This document shows, one piece after another, positions 1-8,311 of a stretch of DNA of 64,000 nt (position 1 is its first letter; every line of letters starts with the position of its first letter). Below the pieces are notes generated by a model. The model did no database searches. It saw nothing but the letters and a program-made list of their open reading frames with translations, and had not been told where the DNA came from. Location of the stretch: positions 12,156-76,155 of the forward strand of contig MKTW01000004.1 of the NCBI GenBank assembly GCA_001898405.1, given 5' to 3'. The DNA comes from Sphingobacteriales bacterium 44-61. Lineage in GTDB: Bacteria; Bacteroidota; Bacteroidia; Chitinophagales; Chitinophagaceae. A program made the position numbers and the translations under genes.

Positions 1-213
1 TGTCGTATAAGTTTAGTTTATAGGGTGCAAAAATATACTTTTTGAGTAAACCAACATCGGAAACGCCATTTTTTCCAGATTTACCCTAAGAAATTGAGAA
101 CTAGTGGCTAATGACCTGCCACCCAGCCTTTGGTTTCTAAAATAATAGAGCTCTTCCGTTGGCTGTGTAACAAGTTCTTTGTAATTTGACCACCCCCAAA
201 CGATTTGTAATCC

Positions 214-645
214 ATGGCTTTGAAAATCATTGATCACGGTTCTGCTGAATATTTCCAGATGGTAAAGCTGCGGGATGATGTTCTCCGCAAGCCTCTTGGC
301 CTGGGCTTTACCAAGGAAGAACTTGATGCAGAAAAAGACCATATGCTCATTGCCGCATTCGAGGATGACCGTATACTTGGCTGCTGCATGCTGCTGGAAG
401 AGCAGCCCGGCGTCGTCCGCCTCCGTCAAATGGCAGTGCTCAATGATCTCCAGGGAAAAGGTATCGGAAGGGCTTTAATGAACTTTGCAGAAAATATTGC
501 CCGGGACCGTGGATACAGGACCATCCGGATGCATGCCCGGTTGAATGCAGTGGGATTTTATGAAAAAGTGGGATATAAAGTGAAAGGAGATCAGTTTGTT
601 GAAGTAACCATCCCGCATTATGTAATGGAAAAGATGCTGGTATAA
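214..645 (+). CDS. GNAT family N-acetyltransferase
   Basis: A 143-residue protein with the GNAT fold, expected to move an acetyl group from acetyl-CoA to an amine of an unknown substrate in the cytoplasm. The acetyl-CoA pyrophosphate loop is visible as QGKGIG (residues 80-85), after the beta-4 strand LRQMAVL and followed by the helix GRALMNFAE. The C-terminal GFYEKVGYK matches the usual aromatic motif before the last strands. The length is normal for a stand-alone GNAT enzyme. The ATG at 214 is the first in frame and gives a complete N-terminal strand. Its TAA (643-645) directly abuts the stop codon of the convergent gene on the other strand, with no spacer. The substrate cannot be read from sequence. 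Confidence 0.88.
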   Translation: MALKIIDHGSAEYFQMVKLRDDVLRKPLGLGFTKEELDAEKDHMLIAAFEDDRILGCCMLLEEQPGVVRLRQMAVLNDLQGKGIGRALMNFAENIARDRGYRTIRMHARLNAVGFYEKVGYKVKGDQFVEVTIPHYVMEKMLV

Positions 646-1149
646 TTATCGGGGCGATATCTTCTCTTTAAATATTTTCCTCAGCTCAAATACTTCATCC
701 TTATCCTTACATCCGCTTTTCGGAACAAGCAGGAACGATCTCGCATCAAAATATAAATGAAAGAAATTCGGGCTTTCGATAAACTTGCTCAATGCCTTCC
801 ATGGCCATGAGCGCTCCCCCCTTTCATGTATCAAGCTAAACTGATCTTCGCCAAACGACATACTGAATTCGTGACGGAATGTTTCAGACCGGCGGTAAAC
901 CATGCTGGGCAGTACAAACCAGAAACTGATCATCAGCACGATCCATAATAAAGAACCTACCAGGAAAGCAAGCGGAGTTATTTTATGCAGGGCATAAAGT
1001 ATGATGGAGCCGATCGCGAATACATTTACCGTAATGATCATGATACGTATTTCAGGACGGCTGATAAAGTGATAACGAAGGGCCTGCAATACCTGGCCTT
1101 TTTCATATCCGAAATGTATAGTCATATAATTCAGCATTACTGGTCGCAA
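646..1149 (-). CDS. small membrane protein, YcxB-like
   Basis: A 167-residue protein with two adjacent membrane segments (about residues 37-55 and 61-83) and a C-terminal soluble part of about 80 residues. That part begins FRHEFSMSFGEDQFSLIHERG and contains the pattern W-x-W-x-x-L-S-K-F-I-E followed by F-x-L-Y. This layout, two helices and then a PH-like strand-rich domain, is that of the YcxB-like family, which has no assigned function. In-frame ATGs at 1137 and 1125 could also be used, because the first eight residues are not needed for the fold. It is a single gene, convergent with the GNAT gene. Family assignment is from pattern only. Confidence 0.7.
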   Translation of the reverse strand: MRPVMLNYMTIHFGYEKGQVLQALRYHFISRPEIRIMIITVNVFAIGSIILYALHKITPLAFLVGSLLWIVLMISFWFVLPSMVYRRSETFRHEFSMSFGEDQFSLIHERGERSWPWKALSKFIESPNFFHLYFDARSFLLVPKSGCKDKDEVFELRKIFKEKISPR

Positions 1150-1252
1150 ACGTACGATCTATTTTGCCTGGCAGAAGAAGATTTCTTCATTTTATTGGAT
1201 CCATATTTAAACGGTAAAAGAAACGACTGGCTGTCTTAACCTGTTTTTCTGA

Positions 1253-1282
1253 AAAAATAAAAGCCTTCCAGGTGGAAGGCTT
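1253..1282 (-). terminator. intrinsic terminator of the ileS-dksA-like unit
   Basis: Stem AAGCCTTCC (1261-1269) and GGAAGGCTT (1274-1282) with a four-base loop. On the minus strand it is followed by a T-rich run (complement of GAAAAAATAA). It lies 22 bases after the stop codon of the DksA-like gene. Confidence 0.8.
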
Positions 1283-1304
1283 TCTATATTCCGTTGGAAA
1301 GTTC

Positions 1305-2162
1305 TTACTTGTTCATCATCTGTTTTGCTTCGATGCTCAGCGTGGCATGCGGCACTGCGCGAAGGCGTGCTTTATCGATCAGCTTGCCAGTAACGCGGCA
1401 AACCCCGTAGGTTTTGTTTTCAATGCGCATGATGGCTTTCTCCAGGTGATCAATGAAAGTGATCTGGCGGCTGGCCATCTGGCTCAGCTGTTCTCTTTCC
1501 ATGCTCACACTGCCGTCTTCCATGGTCATGTAGCGGGCTTCATCCATATCGCCTCCTTCATCGCGGCGTGTGATCAGGCCCTGTAAATAAGCCAGTTCTT
1601 TTTTCGCTGCATCCAATTTCTTATTGATGATCTCCCTGAATTCGTTCAGGTCTGCATCGGAATATCTCATTGTAGGTCCTGTATGTTCTTGCATAGGGGT
1701 ATCTAATACTGATTTAGTGAATTCGGGTTCATATTTAACGGCACTCTTCACAGTCGTTTTTGGTATCACTATTTTAGACGGCCTGGGCGGTTCCTTTTTT
1801 ATTACAGGTTTCGCTGTGGGCTTGATAGATACCAGCGATTGCGGGTCAAAAGCGCCGGATTTCTTTACTACTGGCGGCGGCGTCACTTCAGCCGGTTTTG
1901 CGGCAACTGGTTTAGGCTCAGGTTTAGCGACGGCGACTGGTTTAGCAGGTGCCGGTTTCTTTGCCGGTTCTGCTTTTTTAACTGCAGGCTTGGGTGCAGG
2001 TTTCGCTGCTTTGGCTGCTGGTTTAGCAGGTTTTGCTTTGGCCGGTGCAGGTTTCGCTGCTTTTTTTGCTGCAGGCTTCTTTGCAGCAGGTTTAGCTGCC
2101 TTTGCAGCCTTTGGCGCAGGTTTGGATGCTTTCTTTGGAACCGGTTTTTTCTTGTTAGCCAT
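1305..2162 (-). CDS. TraR/DksA-like protein with histone-like A/K/P tail
   Basis: A 285-residue protein in two parts. Residues 1 to about 100 are almost only Ala, Lys and Pro in KPAAKK-type repeats, like a histone H1 tail. Residues about 165-285 hold the coiled-coil and C-terminal domain of the TraR/DksA family (the segment with RRDEGGDMDEA, then YGVCRVTGKLI and LRAVPHATLSIEAK). The zinc-finger region has only one cysteine, so the usual four-Cys site is absent and the domain must fold without it. The acidic residues near the coiled-coil tip suggest contact with the RNA polymerase secondary channel, as in DksA, but this is inference. It starts 3 bases after the ileS stop codon, so the two are co-transcribed, and a terminator follows. 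The basic tail may bind nucleic acid. Confidence 0.85.
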   Translation of the reverse strand: MANKKKPVPKKASKPAPKAAKAAKPAAKKPAAKKAAKPAPAKAKPAKPAAKAAKPAPKPAVKKAEPAKKPAPAKPVAVAKPEPKPVAAKPAEVTPPPVVKKSGAFDPQSLVSIKPTAKPVIKKEPPRPSKIVIPKTTVKSAVKYEPEFTKSVLDTPMQEHTGPTMRYSDADLNEFREIINKKLDAAKKELAYLQGLITRRDEGGDMDEARYMTMEDGSVSMEREQLSQMASRQITFIDHLEKAIMRIENKTYGVCRVTGKLIDKARLRAVPHATLSIEAKQMMNK

Positions 2163-2165
2163 ACG

Positions 2166-5100
2166 TTAGCCTTTTTTTGAAACAATCGCTTTTAGTGAAA
2201 CATCATTTACTTCAATTTCAATACCATCTTGTATTTCAGCCACTATTTCCAGCTTATCGGCCAGAATTTCGGCGCAAATATAGTCTTTAAACTGTCCCAA
2301 TGACTCTTTCATTCCGTTAGCTGCAGTTACCTTCACTTCGATCCTGTCTGTCAGCTCAAACCCGCTTTCTTTACGGATCTTCTGAATCCGGTTCACGAAT
2401 TCCCTGGCATTGCCTTCAGCTTCCAATTGGGGGGTAACGGTTACGTCGAGTGCTACGGTCAGGCTGCCTTTGTTGGCAACGGTCCAACCCGGAATGTCTT
2501 CACTGCTGATTTCCACTTCGCTAATCTGTAATATTACGGGTTCGTTATCAATTGACAAACTATATTGACCTTCTTTTTCCAGCCTCGCTATCTCCTCTTG
2601 TGTAAATTGTGATAAAGCTGTGGATACCGCTTTCATCTTCGGACCCAGTTTTTTACCCAGGGCTACAAAGTTGGGCTTGATCTTTTTCCTGATAAACGTA
2701 TTATCCGGGTCAAGATATTCCACCTCTTTCACGTTCACTTCCGCTTTTATCAGATCTTCCACTTTCTGCAATTGCTCCTTCATCAACGGGTCAAGTGCCG
2801 GTATCAGCACTTTTTGCAGCGGCTGCCTTACTTTGATGTTCACTTTCTTCCGCAGAGAAAGGATGAGGGAAGATGCATCCTGCGCCAATTGCATTCTTTC
2901 TTCCAGCGACTCATCAATTGCTGCTTCATTGGCTACCGGGAAATCAGTATGATGCACAGATTCGGCACCGGGGAAACGGTTGGTCACCGCATTCAGGTTA
3001 CCAAATACCGCATCGCTGAAGAACGGTGAGATAGGCGCTACCAGCCTCACCACCGTTTCCAGGCATTCATATAATGTTTGATAAGCGCTTATCTTATCCG
3101 TTGAATATTCCCCTTTCCAGAAACGGCGGCGGCAAAGACGTACATACCAGTTGCTCAGATGCTCGTCCACAAAATCTTCTATTGCACGGCCGGCCTGGGT
3201 TGGCTCATAATCGTCCATGGAAGCCGTCGCTTTTTTCACCAGTGAGTTCAGGGAAGAAAGGATCCATCGGTCGATCTCCGGCCTTTCAGCCAGTGGAATA
3301 TATTTTTCTTTGAAAGCAAATCCATCCACATTGGCATACAGGGCGAAGAATTGGTAGGTGTTGTACAAAGTGCCGAAGAATTTCCGTTGCACCTCCTTGA
3401 TGCCATCCAGGTCAAACTTCAGATTATCCCAGGGAGAAGCATTCGTGATCAGGTACCAGCGGGTAGCATCGGCACCAAATTTTTCGATGGTCTCGAACGG
3501 GTTCACCACATTGCCGAGGCGTTTGCTCATTTTGTTGCCGTTCTTATCCAGCACAAGGCCATTGCTCACTACGGTCTTATAGGCTACAGAATCGAATACC
3601 AGCGCGGCAATAGCATGAAGGGTGTAGAACCAGCCTCTTGTCTGGTCCACTCCTTCCGCGATAAAATCGGCCGGGAAGCTCTGTTTGAATGTCTCTTTAT
3701 TTTCAAAAGGGAAATGCCATTGGGCATAAGGCATGGCACCACTGTCGAACCATACATCGATCAGGTCCGGCACTCTTTTCATGGGTTTGCCTGAGGGGCT
3801 TACCAGCACGATATCGTCTACATAAGGTTTATGCAGATCAAGAATGCCTTCATGGAGATAATGTTTGTTTACATCACCACCCAGCACCTCATTGGCTTTT
3901 CTGATACCATTGTTCAGCTCTTCGATGGAACCAATACAAATTTCTTCATTGCCATCTTCGGTTTGCCACACAGGAAGTGGTGTTCCCCAGAAGCGGCTGC
4001 GGCTAAGGTTCCAGTCAACCATATTCTCCAGCCAGTTACCGAAGCGGCCTTCACCGGTTGAAGCAGGTTTCCAGTTGATCGTTTTATTCAGTTCTACCAT
4101 CCTGTCTTTGATGGCCGTGGTCTTGATGAACCAAGCCGACAAAGGGTAGTATAATACCGGTTTATCAGTTCTCCAGCAATGCGGATAGCTGTGTTCGTAT
4201 TTTTCTACTTTGAATGCGCGGTTCTCTTTTTTAAGTTTTACGCTGATGTCTACATTCACATCAACATATTTCGGATCATCCTTGTAATTCTTCACATAAC
4301 GGTTGCTGAACTCGCCCAGACCATCTACAAATTTTCCTTCGAGGTCAACCAACACCAGTTTCTCACGCTTGCCATATTTGTTGACATATGTAAAATGACC
4401 AATGTTATATTTTGTACCAACCTTAAAGTCATCCGCGCCAAAGTCAGGAGCGGTGTGCACAATGCCTGTACCATCTTCAGTGGTCACAAAACTATCCACC
4501 AATACGCGGAATGGTTTTGCATCAGGAATACTGTATTGAATGGAATTTTCCCAGGAATTGGCTTCAAAAGGAAGCAGCTGTTCGTAAGAAGCGCCTTCGA
4601 TATCTTTTCCTTTGAAACTGGTCAGTATTTTCCAGGGCAGGAGTTTGGTATCTGCTGTGTACTGCTCAAAATCACCGTTCTCCCCTTCCGGCTTGAAATA
4701 TTTGCCCAGCAAGGCTTTGGCCAATACCACATTTACCGGTAAATGAGTGTAGGGGTTAAACGTTTTTACCAACACATAATCGATATTCCCTCCCACGGTA
4801 AGTCCCAGGTTGCTGGGTAATGTCCAGGGAGTAGTGGTCCAGGCCATAAAGAAAACTTCACCTGGGGTATCGAGTGCTTTAAAGAGAAAATCGGTTTTAT
4901 CGTCCTGCTTTGCTTTGAACATGGCCACTGCGGATGTGTCTTTCACATCCTTGTAAGTGCCGGGTTGATTCAGTTCGTGTGAGCTCAATCCCGTACCTGC
5001 AGCAGGTGAGTAAGGCTGAATGCTGACGCTTTCATACAGCAGGCCTTTTTTATACAGTTCGCTCAGTAACCACCAAAGCGTTTCAATGTATTCATTCTTG

Positions 5101-5558
5101 AAGGTGATATAAGGATCATTCAAATCAACCCAATAACCCATTTTGCGGGTGATATCATCCCATTTGTCTTTATAGCGCAATACCGCTTCGCGGCATTTCT
5201 GGTTATATTCTTCAACGGAGATCTTTTTGCCGATATCTTCCTTCGTGATGCCCAGTTCCTTTTCAACACCCAGTTCGATCGGCAGGCCATGCGTATCCCA
5301 GCCGCCTTTGCGTTTTACCTGGAATCCTTTCATGGTTTTATAGCGGCAAACCAGGTCTTTCAGGGTCCGGGAGATAACGTGGTGAATGCCGGGCATACCA
5401 TTAGCGCTGGGAGGGCCTTCATAGAACACAAAGGGAGTGGCGCCTTCCCGAAGCGACACACTTTTTTCAAATGCCTGGTGTTCAGTCCATTTAGCCAATA
5501 TTTCCTGCTCGGTTGCGGGCAGATTCAGTCCGGAGAATTCTTTGTATGTAACGGCCAT
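2166..5558 (-). CDS. ileS: isoleucyl-tRNA synthetase
   Basis: Charges tRNA-Ile with isoleucine in the cytoplasm. The 1130-residue length and overall sequence fit the long, eukaryote-like type 2 IleRS. Visible landmarks are the class I region PPSANGMPGIHHVISR (residues 49-64), GWDTHGLPIE shortly after, the editing domain with TTPWTLPSN and GTGIVHTAPDFGADD, DVWFDSGAMP, and KMSKR at about 676-680. The first signature is unusual: where most class I synthetases have HxGH this protein has G57-I58-H59-H60, the first and third positions swapped. The start MAVTYKEF is well placed. The DksA-like gene follows 3 bases downstream. No T-box or other leader regulator is seen upstream. Confidence 0.97.
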   Translation of the reverse strand: MAVTYKEFSGLNLPATEQEILAKWTEHQAFEKSVSLREGATPFVFYEGPPSANGMPGIHHVISRTLKDLVCRYKTMKGFQVKRKGGWDTHGLPIELGVEKELGITKEDIGKKISVEEYNQKCREAVLRYKDKWDDITRKMGYWVDLNDPYITFKNEYIETLWWLLSELYKKGLLYESVSIQPYSPAAGTGLSSHELNQPGTYKDVKDTSAVAMFKAKQDDKTDFLFKALDTPGEVFFMAWTTTPWTLPSNLGLTVGGNIDYVLVKTFNPYTHLPVNVVLAKALLGKYFKPEGENGDFEQYTADTKLLPWKILTSFKGKDIEGASYEQLLPFEANSWENSIQYSIPDAKPFRVLVDSFVTTEDGTGIVHTAPDFGADDFKVGTKYNIGHFTYVNKYGKREKLVLVDLEGKFVDGLGEFSNRYVKNYKDDPKYVDVNVDISVKLKKENRAFKVEKYEHSYPHCWRTDKPVLYYPLSAWFIKTTAIKDRMVELNKTINWKPASTGEGRFGNWLENMVDWNLSRSRFWGTPLPVWQTEDGNEEICIGSIEELNNGIRKANEVLGGDVNKHYLHEGILDLHKPYVDDIVLVSPSGKPMKRVPDLIDVWFDSGAMPYAQWHFPFENKETFKQSFPADFIAEGVDQTRGWFYTLHAIAALVFDSVAYKTVVSNGLVLDKNGNKMSKRLGNVVNPFETIEKFGADATRWYLITNASPWDNLKFDLDGIKEVQRKFFGTLYNTYQFFALYANVDGFAFKEKYIPLAERPEIDRWILSSLNSLVKKATASMDDYEPTQAGRAIEDFVDEHLSNWYVRLCRRRFWKGEYSTDKISAYQTLYECLETVVRLVAPISPFFSDAVFGNLNAVTNRFPGAESVHHTDFPVANEAAIDESLEERMQLAQDASSLILSLRKKVNIKVRQPLQKVLIPALDPLMKEQLQKVEDLIKAEVNVKEVEYLDPDNTFIRKKIKPNFVALGKKLGPKMKAVSTALSQFTQEEIARLEKEGQYSLSIDNEPVILQISEVEISSEDIPGWTVANKGSLTVALDVTVTPQLEAEGNAREFVNRIQKIRKESGFELTDRIEVKVTAANGMKESLGQFKDYICAEILADKLEIVAEIQDGIEIEVNDVSLKAIVSKKG

Positions 5559-5637
5559 AATCCTTTTCCTGCCTGGTTTTTAAGGTGTGCAAAGTTACGG
5601 GAAAAGGGGGAGAATGGGAGTCGGGAGTCTGAAGTCG

Positions 5638-5706
5638 GTAGCCAGGAGTCTTATCCCCTGAAAGATGGACAGACCTTACAATATGGAGAGACAGACTCCT
5701 GGCTAC
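5638..5706. repeat. 14-bp inverted repeat upstream of ileS
   Basis: Perfect arms GTAGCCAGGAGTCT (5638-5651) and AGACTCCTGGCTAC (5693-5706), 41 bases apart, in the 167-base spacer between the DUF6607-like gene and ileS. Just before it lies a short duplication GGGAGTCGGGAGTC. Function unknown; it lacks a clear T-run, so it is not a typical terminator. Confidence 0.7.
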
Positions 5707-5725
5707 GGCTCATCATCCGGCTCAT

Positions 5726-6637
5726 TTAGCGGCCAATGAACTTGAATACCTCAGCTTTGATGCGGGCATCGATTTCGTTATCGCTTATCTTTTTGGCGGC
5801 ATAGTCTTTTGCAAGGGCAAACAGGTATTCGTTAAGGGGTTTGCCGTCTACCTGTGTTTTTAAGGCGATCGTAGTTTGTGTGCTGATATAATCATCCCAG
5901 GTCTTTCTTACTTTGGTCCAGAACACTTTGTTCTTTTCCCAGTAATATTTTGCAGCAGCACAGGCTTTATCATCGAGGCGTTTGTAGCTGTTGATTCCTT
6001 TTTCTTCAGCCAGCAGTTTATCTGCTCCGTCTTTACGGATGATCTTTTGATTGTCCTGTTCATGGATATAGCCGCTGTCGTTAATGCTGAGGCGGTTGGT
6101 CCTTTTCAGGATATTATAATCACTGCGGTTTGAATATTCACGGCGGGGCAGCGGAGCATCAGTGGTGCTCTGCCAGATGATCTTATCATCCAGGTTCACC
6201 CATTGACTGAAACCCTGGTAGCGGGGCTCATCGCTTACTTCCCAAACGGTTTGCGTCCATTTGCCTTTAACCTGCTCAGGTTTGAGGATCTGTTTGGTCC
6301 ATACTTTATCTCCCTGGTATTTCCAGATCACAGGATTTTCATAGGTCCACTCCTCCCGCCAGTGTTTGATGATCATGGAATCGGTGATCACCAGCAGGTG
6401 TTGCATCACGATCTTCTTATCGCTTACTTCAACAGGAAGGGTAAGTTCAGTACCTCCGCTGATCTCTTCACGATCATGGAATTTATAGTTCTTATCGGGT
6501 GAAAAAGTTTCAGCGTATTTGAATTCTACTTCAAAACATCCGCACAGCTTGTCTACTTTGGCTTTGTCTTGCGGCGCCTGGGCCTTTGCTGCAACTACTA
6601 TTAATACAGCTATAACCGGTAATACTATTTTTTTCAT
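5726..6637 (-). CDS. secreted DUF6607-like protein of the heme-uptake cluster
   Basis: About 303 residues from the ATG at 6637, which opens a clear signal peptide (MKKIVLPVIAVLIVVAAKAQ, cleavage after AKAQ). The longer reading from 6679 would add 14 residues before the signal peptide, so it is rejected. The mature part begins with a Cys-rich LCGCFEVEFKYAETF and contains many W/Y-rich strands (KHWREEWTYENP, WKYQGDKVW). I recognise this as close to the Bacteroidota family DUF6607, whose function is not established; the label is from memory. It is the third gene of the leftward TonB receptor-HmuY-DUF6607 group, separated from hmuY by a 64-bp palindrome. A role in heme or iron handling in the periplasm is inferred only from position. 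Confidence 0.75.
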   Translation of the reverse strand: MKKIVLPVIAVLIVVAAKAQAPQDKAKVDKLCGCFEVEFKYAETFSPDKNYKFHDREEISGGTELTLPVEVSDKKIVMQHLLVITDSMIIKHWREEWTYENPVIWKYQGDKVWTKQILKPEQVKGKWTQTVWEVSDEPRYQGFSQWVNLDDKIIWQSTTDAPLPRREYSNRSDYNILKRTNRLSINDSGYIHEQDNQKIIRKDGADKLLAEEKGINSYKRLDDKACAAAKYYWEKNKVFWTKVRKTWDDYISTQTTIALKTQVDGKPLNEYLFALAKDYAAKKISDNEIDARIKAEVFKFIGR

Positions 6638-6651
6638 TCTTTTTGTTTTGC

Positions 6652-6667
6652 TGACAAAGCAATGACA
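6652..6667 (-). promoter_or_regulatory. TGTCA-N6-TGTCA direct repeat (Pho-box-like)
   Basis: On the plus strand TGACA (6652-6656) and TGACA (6663-6667), 11 bases apart, so read toward the DUF6607-like gene it is TGTCA-N6-TGTCA. It ends 15 bases before the ATG. One-turn spacing of a direct repeat is typical for OmpR/PhoB-family regulators. Just upstream there is also a 22-base-spaced pair of TTACG words (6684 and 6706). Same motif found at 10518, 24469 and 27547. Confidence 0.4.
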
Positions 6668-6773
6668 ATAAGAAGGCAAAGGCTTACGGGAAGGGAAAAA
6701 CAGGGTTACGCGAAAGGAAAAAACCGGGAGGGTTAAAATTATGATTTGTAAAGATTGTTGCTGCTATAAAACA

Positions 6774-6837
6774 TCCTTCCCGTTCTTCCCGCCTTACCGG
6801 TAAAAATTTACCGGTAAGGCGGGAAGAACGGGAAGGA
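6774..6837. repeat. 64-bp perfect palindrome, copy A
   Basis: Perfect 31-base arms (6774-6804 and 6807-6837) with a two-base loop, built on CCCGTTCTTCCCGCC and TTACCGGTAAA. The 64 bases are identical to copy B at 21743-21806 and close to copy C at 42749-42814. It lies 33 bases after the hmuY stop codon, inside a co-directional spacer. There is no T-run, so a REP-like or mRNA-stability element is more likely than a simple terminator. Confidence 0.9.
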
Positions 6838-6870
6838 GTCGTTTACGATATTAAATGGTTGTTATTTAGT

Positions 6871-8271
6871 TTATCCTTTCTTCACGAGAGCAAACTCAAG
6901 CTTTGGATATCCTCTTTGTCCATCTTGTGTAAGCGAAAGGAAGCGGATCTTGTAATAGTTGTTATCTCCGTCTTTTATGATATAGTAACGGTCCTCGCGA
7001 ACAGCAGGTGCGCTGCTGGGTCCGCCGCCGGAACGCCAGTCTGATCCAATCGTAGTTTGTACAGACGACCAGGTGAGACCGGCCAGATCAGCTTCTCCGA
7101 AATCGGCATACGCTTTAGCGGATGTCATCACTTTTACAGCTTGTACATTGCGGTTTTGCAGGATCACGTCCTGGAATGTATATGGCACTTCACCTCCGAA
7201 ATTGGTTGTATTGGAAAAATATGTCCATGCGATATCCCATTTCTTAGCTGTGGGTTCTACATCCACTGCACCGTTTTCAAATGAAATGTATTTGAAGAAA
7301 TAAGCAGCGTCTTTTGGAATGTCAATAGAAGTGAATGTAGTGGCAGCGATATCTGCATGCTGCAAGGTGTAACCACCGGATGCATTGCGGATGATGCGGA
7401 CCTTCTTCCATCCTCTTGCCGGAGCAGGGCTGCCAATGCCTGTGCCACGGTTAACGATATATACTTTATTATCGGTTGCTGTAGATGATACAGCAGCGAT
7501 TGCCGTCTTGCTCAGTTCACCACTAGGGTAATCAATATAGGCTAGTGATGCTGTAGAAGGTTCAGACTGGTTGAAGATCACATCTGCATAGAAGCCGACG
7601 GTGTCAGCAGCGGTAACAGAGGCGAGGTCATTCTTCGCAATTTGTTTTGCCATCATTGCTGTGGAAGAGTTGAGGATCACTCTCCAGTCGTCACTGCCTG
7701 TGTAAAAACCAAGGTCCCATTTGGTGCGTTGTACCGCTGTTTGGCTGTTACCACTCAGATCAAAAAACACTTTATTGCCATAGGTTGAACCACCTCCATC
7801 ACCAACGATAGTGGAGCCTTCAGAAATGATCTCTGAGAAGGTGAGTTTGAATTCGTTTTGAGGGCCGATGATCACCGGTGAGATGGAAGAAATGATCTTG
7901 AACACCAGGTTGTCATCCCCATAAAAAAGAGCATTATTTGACTTTATAAAAGTAATGGTTGCCTCATTGCTTCCACTGAGAACATCCACATCGATCCTGC
8001 CGTTAACAGCCGCAGGTTCAGTGGTATAATCTGTTGCATAATCCACACCGGGTGTACCTGTAATGGAAACGGTAACAAAAGTATGGGCGCTTACGGCACG
8101 GCTGAGCTTTATCTTGATTGTTTTGCTTGGTTCTGTTGCACCCATTCCCTGTTCTGTTGATTCAAATTGAGCCAGGTTGTCTGGCAGGGGAGCATCTTTT
8201 TTACGGCAGGCCGGCACCACCAGTAAGCCTGCCATTGCAAACATCAATCCTTGTATCAGTCTTAATTTCAT
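6871..8271 (-). CDS. HmuY-family heme-binding lipoprotein
   Basis: A 466-residue lipoprotein: the signal peptide ends in LLVVPAC (Cys22 would be lipidated). Residues about 40-150 look like a Calx-beta-type strand domain (PGVDYATDY, VSGSNEATITF pattern, DDNLVFKI), and from about 160 onward the sequence has HmuY features (KVFFDLSG, TKWDLGFYTGSDDWRVILNSS, later KKWDIAWTYFSN and YYIIKDGDNNYYKIRFLSL). HmuY proteins take heme on the cell surface and hand it to a TonB receptor. The receptor gene ends 40 bases upstream, so they are one operon. The extra N-terminal domain makes it about twice the size of the best-known HmuY of Porphyromonas. Heme ligands cannot be assigned by eye. Confidence 0.88.
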   Translation of the reverse strand: MKLRLIQGLMFAMAGLLVVPACRKKDAPLPDNLAQFESTEQGMGATEPSKTIKIKLSRAVSAHTFVTVSITGTPGVDYATDYTTEPAAVNGRIDVDVLSGSNEATITFIKSNNALFYGDDNLVFKIISSISPVIIGPQNEFKLTFSEIISEGSTIVGDGGGSTYGNKVFFDLSGNSQTAVQRTKWDLGFYTGSDDWRVILNSSTAMMAKQIAKNDLASVTAADTVGFYADVIFNQSEPSTASLAYIDYPSGELSKTAIAAVSSTATDNKVYIVNRGTGIGSPAPARGWKKVRIIRNASGGYTLQHADIAATTFTSIDIPKDAAYFFKYISFENGAVDVEPTAKKWDIAWTYFSNTTNFGGEVPYTFQDVILQNRNVQAVKVMTSAKAYADFGEADLAGLTWSSVQTTIGSDWRSGGGPSSAPAVREDRYYIIKDGDNNYYKIRFLSLTQDGQRGYPKLEFALVKKG

Positions 8272-8311
8272 CGTTTTGATTTATGTGGTAAAAGAATAGT
8301 TATTATAATGA

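Noticed and set aside
13-429. Open frame on the minus strand at the left edge
   Set aside because: It runs opposite to the well-supported GNAT gene for half its length and has no recognisable motif; the part at 1-213 is treated as non-coding upstream sequence.
1624-2180. Long Gly/Ala/Phe-rich or Cys/Arg-rich frames on the plus strand
   Set aside because: They are mirror images of the A/K/P repeat tail of the DksA-like gene on the minus strand; low complexity alone keeps these frames open.
6774-6837. Reading the 64-bp palindromes as ordinary intrinsic terminators
   Set aside because: There is no T-run on either side, and two copies lie between genes likely to be co-transcribed.
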